In this document: positions 41,482 to 50,517 of the stretch, in pieces
Position numbering within the stretch: the first letter of the stretch is position 1
Layout of the letters: every line of letters begins with the position of its first letter
Origin: Candidatus Altimarinota bacterium
GTDB lineage: Bacteria > Patescibacteriota > Gracilibacteria > BD1-5 > UBA2023
Assembly: GCA_028714815.1 (NCBI GenBank)
Contig: JAQTLR010000001.1
Span: forward strand, 1 to 64,000
DNA length: 64,000 bases
Reading direction: 5' to 3'
Made by a program: the position numbers and the translations under genes
The notes under the pieces: generated by a model
Database searches by the model: none
Told to the model about the DNA's origin: nothing
Seen by the model: only the letters and a program-made list of their open reading frames with translations

Positions 41482-42429
41482 TTAAGGATTGCTCGGGAGA
41501 TTTTCTCCTATGAAACCCTGTTGTCCATTCAGGAATTCCTTTATGGATTGGGATTTTTTTCATTCTAATTTTACTTGCGATAAAGTCAAGAGTCATTTGC
41601 CGCAAACGATTCAGATTTCACCTCAGTGCTGTATGACGGTTCCTGTGCTTCATATTATTTCAGCACCTTCTTTGTAGAAGCATTGCTCTATAATGAGTTT
41701 CTTTCCTTTATAGGTCGTATAAACTCCCGGCCATGGAGTGAGCCCTTGATAGAGATGGTAGAGTTCTTCCGCACTCTTCCGGAAATCGAGCGATCCCTCC
41801 TCTTTGGTGATTTTTTTGCAGTAGGTCGCTTCGTTTCTGTTTTGCACTCTTGGAGAGAGCTCCCCTCTATCGAGTCTCAGTATGGTTTCTGCGGTGAAAT
41901 CTCCGGATACTTCCTCGAATTTCCGGAAAAGCGTTTCTGTCGTTTCGATTTCGTCTATCCTGATTTTCAGGATATCGATGATGTCGCCTTCGTCCATTTT
42001 CTCATCCATTACCATGATGGTAACCCCGGTTTCCGCCTCTCCGGCAATGAGTGCTGCTTGGATGGGTGAAGCTCCCCGGTACTTCGGGAGGATGGATCCG
42101 TGTATGTTTATCGGGTATCTTTTTGGAATCCCGAGAAGCTCTTTCGGAAGGATCTTTCCATAGGCGACGACCACGAAATAATCCGCATCATAGGATTGTA
42201 TTGCTTCGAGAAATTCCGCATTGCCCCGAATGCGTGCAGGTTGGAGAATGGGGATGGAATGTTCGAGCGCGAGAGTTTTTACTTCATTCGGCGTTATGGT
42301 CTGATGCCGGCCGATGGGTTTATCTTCCCCGGTCACGACGAAAGATACCTCGAACTGAGAGTGGTCCAGAAAGTCCTGCAAGATTCTCGCGGATAGGTGG
42401 GGGGTTCAGAAAAAACCGATACGGATCAA
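41482..42429 (-). CDS. fmt: Methionyl-tRNA formyltransferase
   Basis: Formylates initiator Met-tRNA. The 315-residue product has IRIGFFGTPHLSARIL at the start, PIGRHQTITPNEVK, the catalytic motif INIHGSILPKYRGASPIQAALI with ETGVTIMVMDEKMDEGDI, and the C-terminal OB-like domain (LTPWPGVYTTYKGKKL). UGA is used in FF-UGA-TPH (conserved Gly), after GAEII, and in the last 50 residues. The only start in frame is TTG 42427-42429, giving the full family N-terminus. It has kept formylation despite the reduced genome. Confidence 0.92.
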
Positions 42430-42473
42430 TGGAAGGGAAGATTAAAAGTTACAAGCGGAAAACCGGAGGGGTG

Positions 42474-43616
42474 TTATGGTTTTTTCTTTTTCGCCAATTT
42501 CCCTCCGACCCCTTTTTCCTTATCTTTTGAGAGGATATCTCCTATGATTATCTGGAGGATTGCAGTAAACGGTATGGCGAGGAGGATCCCGGTTATCCCG
42601 AAGATACTCGCCATCGCGGTCATCATAAGGAGTATCAGGAACGGAGAGAGATCGAGCGTTTTGCTCATGATCATGGGAACAAGGATATTGTTTTCCGCTT
42701 GTTGGATGATCGTATAGAGAACGATGATGGCGATAATGGGGGTGATTCCCATGCTTGCAACGATGGCAAGTGCTGGAAGGAGTGCGAGAAACGGACCGAT
42801 ATAAGGGATGAATTCCATGAGTCCTGCGATAAGAGCAAGCGTGAAGATATTCTCCACTTGTATCCCGAAAATCCGGAGACTCCAAAGTCAGAGGAGCGTG
42901 AGCGCGAAGATAGATGTGCAAAGGATCAATTGTCCTTTGATCCAGGAGCTTAGAACCTGTAAAAAAGAATCCTCTCGGGATAGGAGATATTTCGTGATGT
43001 CCTTAGGAAGGGTCCGGTACAGAAAATCCTTGATGGAATGACGCTCCAGGGTCATGAAAAAGGTGAAAACAATAATCATTATCCCTTGAAAAATCCCGCC
43101 GGAAAGCGAAGAGATGAGAGAGGTGGAGCTTTGCAAGAGGTTATTTGAAACCGATGCCATCACCGAGGAAATGGTCGATACATTGCTCCGCATCCACTCG
43201 AAGAGTGTCCCGAAATCCACGGTTTGTATATAGGATTTCAGAAACGAGGGGAATCAGAGCGCATTCACACCACCTGACTTATAGAGGGTTTCCCATGTAT
43301 TGAAAGAATCACCTACATAAGAGAAGAGGATCGCTATCTGCTCTATAAATATCGGGATAATCGCAAAGAGGGCGATGAAGAAAAAAAGAAGGATTCACAA
43401 AAATATGAAGATGATCCCGAGCCAATCAGGAATCTTTTTCTTGTTCATGGCCGTGAGCGGAGACGAAAAAAGAATCGTCAGGAATCCGGAGAAGAAGACG
43501 ATGACGAGAACGGAAGAGAGGAGCGAGAGGGTGTAGATACTTCAAGCAAAAACCAGGAGTATGAGGATTTTCTGGCTGAAAATCCGGAGCGGAGAAACGG
43601 ATGTCGTTGTTTCCAT
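42474..43616 (-). CDS. AI-2E/PerM family membrane protein
   Basis: A 380-residue protein with about eight membrane helices in the AI-2E exporter/PerM family layout: two N-terminal pairs, a soluble periplasmic part (residues about 110-200), then SWIKGQLILCTSIFALTLL, FIPYIGPFLALLPALAIV (PYIGP-type motif) and ILVPMIMSKTLDLSPFLILL. UGA codons occur at 42888-42890 and upstream in the N-terminal part, restored here. The family exports small molecules or acts as a Na+/H+ antiporter in some members; the substrate is unknown. Top of the fmt-prmC-dnaB cluster. Confidence 0.87.
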
Positions 43617-43640
43617 AAAAAGGGAAATGAAAAAATATCT

Positions 43641-44000
43641 TTACTTCAGGAGTATGAGCTCGAACTTGATGAGCATATATGCAAGATATACATTGCTCGC
43701 TTTCCGTTCGAGGGTTTTGTCGGCCGACTGGGATGCCCGCATCTTATACAGGATAGTTTCCAATTTCTGGAGAATATTCTCGGTGAGTTTGTCTGCATCC
43801 GTCTTGTTCATGGTTGAGATCTTCGCTTTGTAGCGCCCTATGACGGTCATTATCTGATTTTGCAGACCGGCATCGAGCCGATATTGTATATCTTCACGAA
43901 ACAGCTGATCGTTTTTAGAGAGGCTTTCAGCGTTCGTTGCCGAGAATGGAAGAAAGAGGGATAGTGCAAGCGATAAGCCTATGGTAAGCATTTTTCGCAT
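43641..44000 (-). CDS. Small secreted helical protein
   Basis: A 119-residue protein with a signal peptide (MRKMLTIGLSLALSLFLPFS, cleavage near ATNAES) and a helical mature part with Lys/Asp/Leu heptads. No cysteines, no UGA. It begins the leftward cluster, with its own promoter upstream. Comparable small exported helical proteins are common in CPR genomes; no family name can be given. Confidence 0.75.
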   Translation of the reverse strand: MRKMLTIGLSLALSLFLPFSATNAESLSKNDQLFREDIQYRLDAGLQNQIMTVIGRYKAKISTMNKTDADKLTENILQKLETILYKMRASQSADKTLERKASNVYLAYMLIKFELILLK

Positions 44001-44032
44001 AAAATCTATATTAGAGGATAAAGCATAGCTCC

Positions 44033-44059
44033 ATTATATAGCCTTTCTTATTTTATCAA
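44033..44059 (-). promoter_or_regulatory. Promoter at the head of the leftward cluster
   Basis: Minus strand TTGATA (44059-44054) and TATAAT (44038-44033), spacing 15 bp. The rest of 44060-44262 is AT-rich with no gene. Confidence 0.5.
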
Positions 44060-44262
44060 GTTAATATTTTCCGTATTCTCCATCTTTATGTAAAACTATG
44101 AAAAATCTTTTGCAAAGAGAAACATTTTGTATATACTGTAAATGTATTATATAACTTTCCTATAAGTTTCAAGATATATCTTTTCTCGCTTCCTGTGGGA
44201 CTCGCTATGGAGGATGCTCAAACACAGTCCTCGGTAGCGCTCGAAAAATATATCTTAAAACT

Positions 44263-44277
44263 GTATCACTCTGATAC
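44263..44277. promoter_or_regulatory. Candidate operator before the LexA-like gene
   Basis: Perfect inverted repeat GTATCA-CTC-TGATAC, 26 bp before the start codon. Likely bound by the downstream LexA-like repressor (inference). It differs from the E. coli and Gram-positive SOS boxes. Confidence 0.5.
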
Positions 44278-44302
44278 TCTTATCTTACTTATCTTTCCTT
44301 GT

Positions 44303-44920
44303 ATGAAACGTCTTGATTCCCAGCAAAAAAAGATTCTCGATTTCCTTGAATTCGGAGCGGATGAAGCCTATACCCTCATGGACATAGGGGAAAACGTCGG
44401 TATCGACCATCCGCAGAAGGTCCAGAACAAGATTAATCAACTGGAGAATGCCGGCTATCTTGCCAGAACGTCTTCCGGCATATATCGTGTCCTCAAACAC
44501 TACGAGGAGGGGAATCAGCTCCATATCCCATTCTTCGGGTTCGCTCAGTGCGGTCATGCGGGTAAGACGATCCTTGAGGACGAATACCCTCGAAAGAGGA
44601 TTCCTGTCCCTCAGGAGTACATCGATTCGTACGATGCTGCGAACTACTTCATCACCAAGGCGAAAGGGGATTCCATGGAACCGTTCATCCATTCGGGGGA
44701 TCTCGTCCTTATCAAGATCCAATCCGGGTATCAGGCCGAGGATATGGTCCTCGTCGTCCAGAACCAGCAACCTAAGATCAAACGCATCAAAGCGGTTGGA
44801 GGACAACGGTTCCTTCTCTCACTCAACAAAGAACATAAGGATCTGGAATTGACTCCTTTCGACGAGACCCATATCGTAGGGGTGGTGAAAAAGGTTTTGG
44901 AGGAGGACGTGGAGGAATAG
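44303..44920 (+). CDS. lexA: LexA-like S24 autocleaving repressor
   Basis: A 205-residue repressor with an N-terminal winged helix (QQKKILDFLEFGADE ... INQLENAGYLARTSSG) and a C-terminal S24 peptidase domain. The cleavage site is probably Cys-Gly in FAQCGHAGK, as in UmuD, rather than Ala-Gly. Ser is in KGDSMEPFIHSGD and Lys in IKRIKAVGG, so the Ser-Lys dyad is intact. The start ATG 44303 is preferred over an upstream GTG because the palindrome lies in between. No UGA. Convergent with the L,D-transpeptidase gene, which ends 4 bases away. Confidence 0.85.
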   Translation: MKRLDSQQKKILDFLEFGADEAYTLMDIGENVGIDHPQKVQNKINQLENAGYLARTSSGIYRVLKHYEEGNQLHIPFFGFAQCGHAGKTILEDEYPRKRIPVPQEYIDSYDAANYFITKAKGDSMEPFIHSGDLVLIKIQSGYQAEDMVLVVQNQQPKIKRIKAVGGQRFLLSLNKEHKDLELTPFDETHIVGVVKKVLEEDVEE

Positions 44921-44923
44921 GGC

Positions 44924-45922
44924 CTATAGATCGCTTTGTGGAGCGGATCGTTTCGTATTGGTCTTGGACGAAAGCTTTACTGGTGCAGAATGGATATTCC
45001 CGACATCTCCGATAACAAGGAGACTTCCGGAAACCGAGCTGAAATTCGGATTCCGTCAGATAAGTCCCATGGCGGTAGATTTGATGGAGTTCGTCTGTCC
45101 TTTTATGATGGTATCGTATCCGGCATCGAGCGCTCCGGAATATTCGAGGAACCGGTTGACGGTCTTCGGGATCCTGAGACATCCTTGAGAAGCACGGGAT
45201 CAGAATCTCTTCTCAAGCATCGGGTCGGTTGAATGGATCATGAACCGGATTTCCATGTCGCTCCCATCCCAAGCCCGTTTGGTTACCATGGGCCCCACGT
45301 CATAGACACGATTGCCTTTTTCTCAGTATCCGCGGATTCCCTTTTTATTTTTGGTTCCTTCTGCTCGGTATCCTATGATGCCGGTAACGGCCGGATCGGT
45401 GGTATATACTCCTGTTCCGGTAGCGAATTTTGTTTCTTTTGCCGATTTTCGTGGTTTTGGATCAGGATATCCGCTCGATACTTTCGAGGCCCCGATAAAA
45501 TCATATTTCCGCCCCTTCCCTTTCGTCCCTTCCAGTAGCCAGATGGATAGTTTCTGGCCATTTTCAGAGACATCGGCATACAGAAGGACTTGCGCCCTTG
45601 TAAGATCGCATCCTTTGGAAGAGCGGCAATATCCGGAAAGTTGCCTATCCATATCCCATCGGTAGTATTCGAGCTCATTGTCCGAAGGGGTATACTTTGC
45701 GGAATCTTTATTAGTGAGGCTTGCAAAAAGCGACCGAAGTTCCGATGTGTAGCATTCGTTTCTGGTCGCGATGGAGGCACAGATTCGTTCGATCCGGTCA
45801 ATCGTCTTATTTCTCGTATCGAGAATTTTTGCTACTGGATCAGATGCATGAGCCGTACTTATCCCGACCGAAAAAATCGCTGCGCTCAGGAAACGGGTAG
45901 TGGTATTTTTCGAGTGGTCCAT
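44924..45922 (-). CDS. L,D-transpeptidase (YkuD-type) secreted
   Basis: A 332-residue exported protein with a signal peptide ending near TAHASDP. The catalytic motif is present: IHSTDPMLEKRFG then SRASQGCLRIP, that is His...S-x-GC-x-R, with Cys as nucleophile. Such enzymes make 3-3 cross-links in peptidoglycan or anchor proteins to it. UGA is Gly at 45323, and in RF-UGA-SRAS and LI-UGA-RNPN. The C-terminal 60 residues have no assigned fold. The N-terminal helical part has cysteines (RICASI, RNECYTS). Confidence 0.83.
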
Positions 45923-45969
45923 AGGAATATGATTCTGAAAAATGGTAGGATGTTTTTTATTATATCCAT

Positions 45970-46015
45970 AAGAACAAAAAAAGAAACCATAATGATGAAG
46001 ATTCATTATGGTTTC
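45970..46015 (-). terminator. Terminator after the DUF2202-like gene
   Basis: Minus strand stem GAAACCATAATGA / TCATTATGGTTTC followed by TTTTTTTG. Confidence 0.8.
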
Positions 46016-46045
46016 TGATCGTTGCGACGAAACTCCCTGTGTTGA

Positions 46046-46873
46046 TTATTGGGTAAGTATTCTAGTATATCCACGAGCATTTCCGTGTTGACCTTGTTTG
46101 TTTTCTCCGTGTCCTATTCATTGATTCTTATTCGATGATGCGGATATTGTGGGAAGTTTTACACCCTCTTTTGTGAGCCTGTCGGCGAGCTTATATTGAA
46201 GAGATCATCGACTGGAGAGCTCGGTATCGGAAAGATATTTCGAGGTGTCGATCATTGAGTCATACCCATCACGAGACAGTTCTTGTGAGAATCCACGGAG
46301 ATGATTATAGGAAGCTCCTCCGATATTGAGAAACACTGCCTTAAGATCATCGTTATCGGTATTTTTGATAGTGTTCGCAATGTCGTCGATATCGAGCATT
46401 TCGATCTTGAGTCCGACTTCCAACGCCTGTTTTACTCATTTTTCCCCTTCGGATTTCAACGTATCGAATGTACTCTGGAGCGTTCCGTATCCGGTCGGGA
46501 TAGGGAGAGAATATCGATCCAAGAGTGTTTTGACCGCATCCATATGCTGTTGCTCGGAAGTGGCGATTCTCTGGAAAGTCTCGATTCCGTAAAGGGAATA
46601 GAAGTAATTGTATATATCACGCGCGACCATTTCTTCGCTGTATCCATAGGAAAGTGCGAGTTTCTCCGACTCGGAGAGAGGAGAAACGGGAATGCTTGCG
46701 AGCAATCCTGAGTGCGATTGGATAGAGCTTGAATAATAGTGGATTGCTTGCGTATTTCTGTTATTCATCAGAGTTCAGGATCCATTGTATCCTGTAGCGA
46801 ATGCTATAATGCTTGTGGTGAGAAGAAGTCATCCGACTACTATGCCAGAAGCGATAAGGAGAGATTTTTTCAT
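46046..46873 (-). CDS. DUF2202-like ferritin-fold protein, membrane-anchored or secreted
   Basis: A 275-residue protein with an N-terminal hydrophobic segment (LLIASGIVVGGLLLTTSIIA). The central part matches the DUF2202 pattern: LSYGYSEEMVARDIYNYFYS, IETFQRIATSEQQHMDAVKT and LLDRYSL, where Glu and His residues (EE, SEQQHM) form a ferritin-like metal site. A Gly/Asn/His-rich tail follows. UGA codons occur in at least five places. Third gene behind an ECF sigma factor, so envelope or redox stress is plausible. Confidence 0.78.
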
Positions 46874-46954
46874 AGAGTGAAAAGTTACGAAATAGAAGTT
46901 CGAGGAAAAGATGTTCCGTCTCCTCGAATATTGATACGTAACCCTCCCGGAATT

Positions 46955-47671
46955 TTATTCAAAAAATTGAAAGAATCTTTTCTTTCCCCCTTGTCCGAAC
47001 CATGGGAAAATACGATCCGCTTCAAAAGAATCGCCCGATCTGATCGTACCGAAAATCCTAACTTTTTCCCCTGTCTCTATTTTTGTCATTTCACTATGAA
47101 AGGATCTGTTTGTATATATTTTCCAGATTTTCCCGTCCAGACTCCGTAAGAGGATGCTGTCCGTGTCGCGAGATTGAATCGTTCCGGCGATCCGTCCATT
47201 TTCCGGTTCGTTCCATGAGGATAGCCGATAGATCGTATCGGAAAGGAACGGGATATTTTCCGCAAGATAGGCATGCATGAGAGGCCCGACTCCGAGGAAC
47301 CGGAAAATTCCGACTCCGAGGAGAATCATTCCCAAGAAAATCAGAAAATTCCTAAGCATCGAGTACTGGTATCCTTTCGTAGTTTTGCGGAAGGAGAATA
47401 CTCCGATGAGTATAAAAAACAGAAAGAGCACACCCCAAAAGAGACTCGGGAGCAAAGATGGGGTCAATCCGTTATTATGGTACCACCCCAGACGAAAGAG
47501 ATCCGTCGCGTCACTCAGGAGAAAGAGTCCGAAAAATATGGCAATAAAGAGGACGAATACGATGATGCATCAGAGGATGATACGCGCCACCTGAAAATAT
47601 ATCCTCGGAATGGGGCGTATATGGTCTTTCTTGATCCGGGAAAGGATGCTGTTTTTTGTGGTTGATTTCAT
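46955..47671 (-). CDS. Membrane protein downstream of the sigma factor
   Basis: A 238-residue protein with a basic cytoplasmic N-terminus (about residues 1-27), three membrane helices (VARIILGCIIVFVLFIAIF; LFWGVLFLFFILIGVFSF; FLIFLGMILLGVGIFRFL) and an extracytoplasmic domain with a beta-rich pattern (GRIAGTIQSRDTDSILLRS, EKVRIFGTIRSGDSF), like a small OB fold. One UGA (ARIIL-UGA-CII) is Gly. It starts 11 bp after the sigma factor stop. The position suggests an anti-sigma factor, but it has no zinc-finger anti-sigma motif. Confidence 0.72.
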
Positions 47672-47682
47672 AGGAAAGCTAA

Positions 47683-48246
47683 TTAGTGATTACAATGAAA
47701 TTTTTCAAGGAGGGTTCGGAGTTGTTTTTTGGCACGATTGACAATCGTGCTGGCGGTCCCCAGGGGGATTCTCAGTATATCAGAAATCTCTTCATAGGAG
47801 TATCCTTCGATGTATCGGAGCAATATCGCTTCACGGTATTCGTTTGAGAGATGGGAAATCGCATTCTGAACACAATCTTTCGTGTCTTTTTTCAAGAGAT
47901 CCTTCTCGGGGGAATTTCCATCCGTGATAGATTGAATGATAGCATAATAGCCATCATCATCGATAGATATATTTCACATGCTCTTCTTGTTTTTCCGAAA
48001 TTCATCCACTGTCGTATTGTGAGCGATCCTATATATCCAGCTCGAGAAACTCCATTGTTCATCGTACTCATTGATATGCCTATATACTCTGAGAAACACC
48101 TCCTGCAAGATATTTTCGGCATCCTCGTAGGAATACCCCGAAATACCCATGATATAGCGGATGAGCTTTCCTTCATATGCATCGATGATTTTCCCGAAAG
48201 CATCGGGATTTCGGTTGATCTCCTGTATGAGCGTGCGTATATCCAT
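47683..48246 (-). CDS. ECF-type RNA polymerase sigma factor
   Basis: A 187-residue sigma-70 family protein with regions 2 and 4. Region 2: YEDAENILQEVFLRVYRHIN and FSSWIYRIAHNTTVDEFRK. Region 4: YREAILLRYIEGYSYEEISDIL and GTASTIVNRAKKQLRTLL, a helix-turn-helix that binds -35. UGA at 47974-47976 encodes a Gly in the linker. First gene of a three-gene leftward operon (sigma factor, membrane protein, DUF2202-like). A 22-bp hairpin sits in its leader. Confidence 0.9.
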
Positions 48247-48265
48247 AAATGAGAATGTGATAAAA

Positions 48266-48287
48266 ATCCCTGTTATTATACAGGGAT
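48266..48287. promoter_or_regulatory. Hairpin in the sigma factor leader
   Basis: ATCCCTGT-N4-ATACAGGGAT-like inverted repeat, 20 bp before the sigma factor start. Operator or RNA hairpin. Confidence 0.4.
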
Positions 48288-48420
48288 ACGGAAAATCCGA
48301 GAATTTTTATTCAAAAAAAGCAAACCCTCGCTCGTTCTTGGTGATAGTTCATATTTTCATATGATGATACCATTTTTGGAAGAATTTTTAGTTATTTATT
48401 CTATAAAAGTTATAAATAAT

Positions 48421-48448
48421 TTGATTTCATTTAAAAAAATCATATAAT
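48421..48448 (+). promoter_or_regulatory. Promoter of the AAA ATPase gene
   Basis: TTGATT (48421-48426) and TATAAT (48443-48448), spacing 16 bp. Confidence 0.6.
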
Positions 48449-48482
48449 ATTTGGTATTATTAATACCACTTGTTTGAACATT

Positions 48483-49628
48483 ATGTTTAATCGATCAATA
48501 CTAAAAAATATCCAAGAGCACCTCTTCCGTGGCGACGTTATTATGCTCATTGGACCTCGACAGGTAGGGAAAACAACGCTTGTGGAAACGCTCGTTTCTG
48601 AGGTTTCTACATCCGAAGTTATCAGGTTCAATGGGGACTATCCGGCAGATCGTAGATATCTCCAGATTGATTCATCCACTCAGGCTGATCTGATTTTTTC
48701 ATCGTATCGATACATTATTATCGATGAAGCACAAAAAGTTCCAGATATTGGTAATATCCTCAAGATTCTCGCGGATAGATACAAATCTACAAAACAAGTG
48801 ATCGTGACGGGATCAAGTACACTCGGTCTCCTTGATCAGACCTCCGAACCTCTCACGGGACGGAAGCAGGTATACAATCTCTATCCGATCGCATTTGAAG
48901 AAATCGTTTCCACTTTCGGAATTCGCGACGCGGAAACACTTCTCGAATCAGTACTTACTTATGGATCCTATCCACAGGTCCTTTCTTTTCCAGATGCCGA
49001 ATCAAAAATCCGAAAACTTCAAGATCTTGTTTCAGGGCAGCTCTATCGAGACATTTTAGAATTTCAGGAAATAAAGAATCCTGACGTACTGTCAAAACTT
49101 CTTGAAATGCTCGCACTCCAAATTGGATCGGAGATATCGTATCATTCACTCGCTCGGGAATTAGGAATCAGTCAGCAAACGGTGGAAAAATATATTGATC
49201 TTTTGGAAAAAAGCTTCGTCATCTTTCGTCTTCGTCCCTATATGACGAATAAGAAAAAGGAAATTACCAAAATGAAAAAAATTTATTTCTTCGATCTCGG
49301 TATCCGCAATGCGCTTCTCAGGAATTTTAATCCACTATCACTCCGAAGCGACACGGGGGCACTCTGGGAAAACTATTTTATTCTCGAACGGAGAAAGATT
49401 ATCTCCTACCATGAACTCGGTTTTGAACAACGTTTCTGGCGTACGAAAGCTCAGGAAGAAGTTGATTATCTTGAGGTAGGAGCAAAGATCGAGAACGTTT
49501 TCGAATGCAGATGGAAAGATCAGAAATACCGGGCACCAAAAGCATTTACAGGAGAATATCCTGATACTGAGGTTCAATTGGTACATTCGGGGAATTACAA
49601 GAATTTTCTTGTTTTCACCAAGAAATAA
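48483..49628 (+). CDS. AAA_14/DUF4143 ATPase, probably acquired
   Basis: A 381-residue protein with a AAA ATPase domain (GDVIMLIGPRQVGKTTLVETL, IIIDEAQKVPDIGN, VIVTGSSTLGLL) and the C-terminal DUF4143 nuclease-like domain (FWRTKAQEEVDYLE). The HTH-like linker SYHSLARELGISQQTVEKY is also typical. This family is widespread, often mobile, and its role is unclear (suspected defence or regulation). It has no in-frame UGA. Start ATG 48483 is chosen; a TTG nine bases upstream is possible. Confidence 0.88.
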   Translation: MFNRSILKNIQEHLFRGDVIMLIGPRQVGKTTLVETLVSEVSTSEVIRFNGDYPADRRYLQIDSSTQADLIFSSYRYIIIDEAQKVPDIGNILKILADRYKSTKQVIVTGSSTLGLLDQTSEPLTGRKQVYNLYPIAFEEIVSTFGIRDAETLLESVLTYGSYPQVLSFPDAESKIRKLQDLVSGQLYRDILEFQEIKNPDVLSKLLEMLALQIGSEISYHSLARELGISQQTVEKYIDLLEKSFVIFRLRPYMTNKKKEITKMKKIYFFDLGIRNALLRNFNPLSLRSDTGALWENYFILERRKIISYHELGFEQRFWRTKAQEEVDYLEVGAKIENVFECRWKDQKYRAPKAFTGEYPDTEVQLVHSGNYKNFLVFTKK

Positions 49629-49742
49629 AAAAATAACCACTGTTCCTAGGAATAGGGGATTATCCAACTCCGCCAAAGATTTTTACCTCCCCGGCACCAC
49701 GGAAACCAAAATTCAGTCTCCGTATCCCAAAGCCACTTCACG

Positions 49743-49775
49743 AAAAAACCGCCTTTCATATGAAGGGCGGTTTTT
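49743..49775. terminator. Terminator after the ATPase gene
   Basis: Stem AAAACCGCC-TTTCATATGAA-GGGCGGTTTT with T-run; the loop itself is palindromic. Confidence 0.75.
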
Positions 49776-49817
49776 GTGTTTTCGGAAGAAATCCGAAAAG
49801 TTCGATTTTTCTAAAAT

Positions 49818-50036
49818 TGGTGGGATGGGCGGGCTCTTTCTGTTCAATGTCGCACCGACTGTCGTCGGATGCTCGTTTCACAGAACGCGCTCGACCGAAA
49901 GCCAAATTCTATTGGCTTTCTCTTTTTTTCGTTCCACTCCGAAAATGTCTCACGTTCGAGCCCATTCCTGCAAATTCCACATAAAAATCAAAAGACCCAC
50001 ACTTTCGTGTGAGTCTTTTTGGATTTTCATGGTGGG
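49818..50036. repeat. About 220-bp repeat, copy A, with tRNA-Lys 3' end
   Basis: Starts TGGTGGGATGGGCGGGCTC, the complement of the 3' end of tRNA-Lys (one G shorter), continues through three hairpins and ends GATTTTCATGGTGGG. Nearly identical to 52715-52936. The flanking 49629-49817 holds only a terminator, and 50037-50194 nothing recognisable. Confidence 0.9.
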
Positions 50037-50194
50037 TCCGCCAAGACCAGCCAGTAAAAACCTACTCATTTGTTTTAGCTTTAAAAGAAGGAAACTCGGG
50101 AAGGCGAAAGTGAAGTCAAAACTGTAATTTTTAGCTTAACCCTCTCATTTTTTAATCTGTATTTAATTTTCGAGCCATTGCACATAAAGGAAAT

Positions 50195-50225
50195 AAAAAA
50201 TCCCCCCTAAAAAAAAGGGGGGGGT
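50195..50225 (-). terminator. Terminator of the radical SAM/peptide operon
   Basis: Minus strand stem CCCCCC-N8-GGGGGG followed by ATTTTTT, 20 bp after the small peptide stop. Confidence 0.75.
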
Positions 50226-50244
50226 GGTGCAAGTAACCTTGCAG

Positions 50245-50388
50245 TTACTTCTTGCAGCAGTCGCCAGTAGTCACTCGTGTGCGGATTATGCCGCGTTGTT
50301 GATCACGAATGACACTGTCGACTTGTGCCATGGTTTTGCCACGTTCCATTGGAGCGATTTTGGCAGGGGTTTGTGTTTGTGTTTTCAC
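50245..50388 (-). CDS. Putative RiPP precursor peptide (47 residues, C-terminal CC)
   Basis: GTG start at 50386-50388 with AAGGA six bases upstream, ending at UAA. The peptide begins MKTQTQTPAKIAPMERGKTM, continues with a basic/Thr-rich segment and ends in TGDCCKK. It follows the radical SAM gene by 129 bp in the same transcript and is closed by a terminator. Radical SAM/SPASM maturases are normally encoded next to a short precursor whose C-terminal core they modify, often at Cys; the vicinal Cys pair fits that role. No UGA. Not recognised as a known precursor family. The evidence is positional and compositional only. Confidence 0.55.
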   Translation of the reverse strand: MKTQTQTPAKIAPMERGKTMAQVDSVIRDQQRGIIRTRVTTGDCCKK

Positions 50389-50517
50389 GATTTTTCCTTC
50401 ACAAAGATTTGTTGCGAAATAGGGGAGTAGGTTTGTACCTGTTCCGGTTTTGTTTGAAGTAATATTTGTATTTATCTGGTTTTTGTAACTCCTTTCGTTA
50501 AAAAGTTCGGATTTATT

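Noticed and set aside
49629-49742. A possible tRNA-like stretch (CTCCCCGGCACCACGG)
   Set aside because: No cloverleaf can be drawn.
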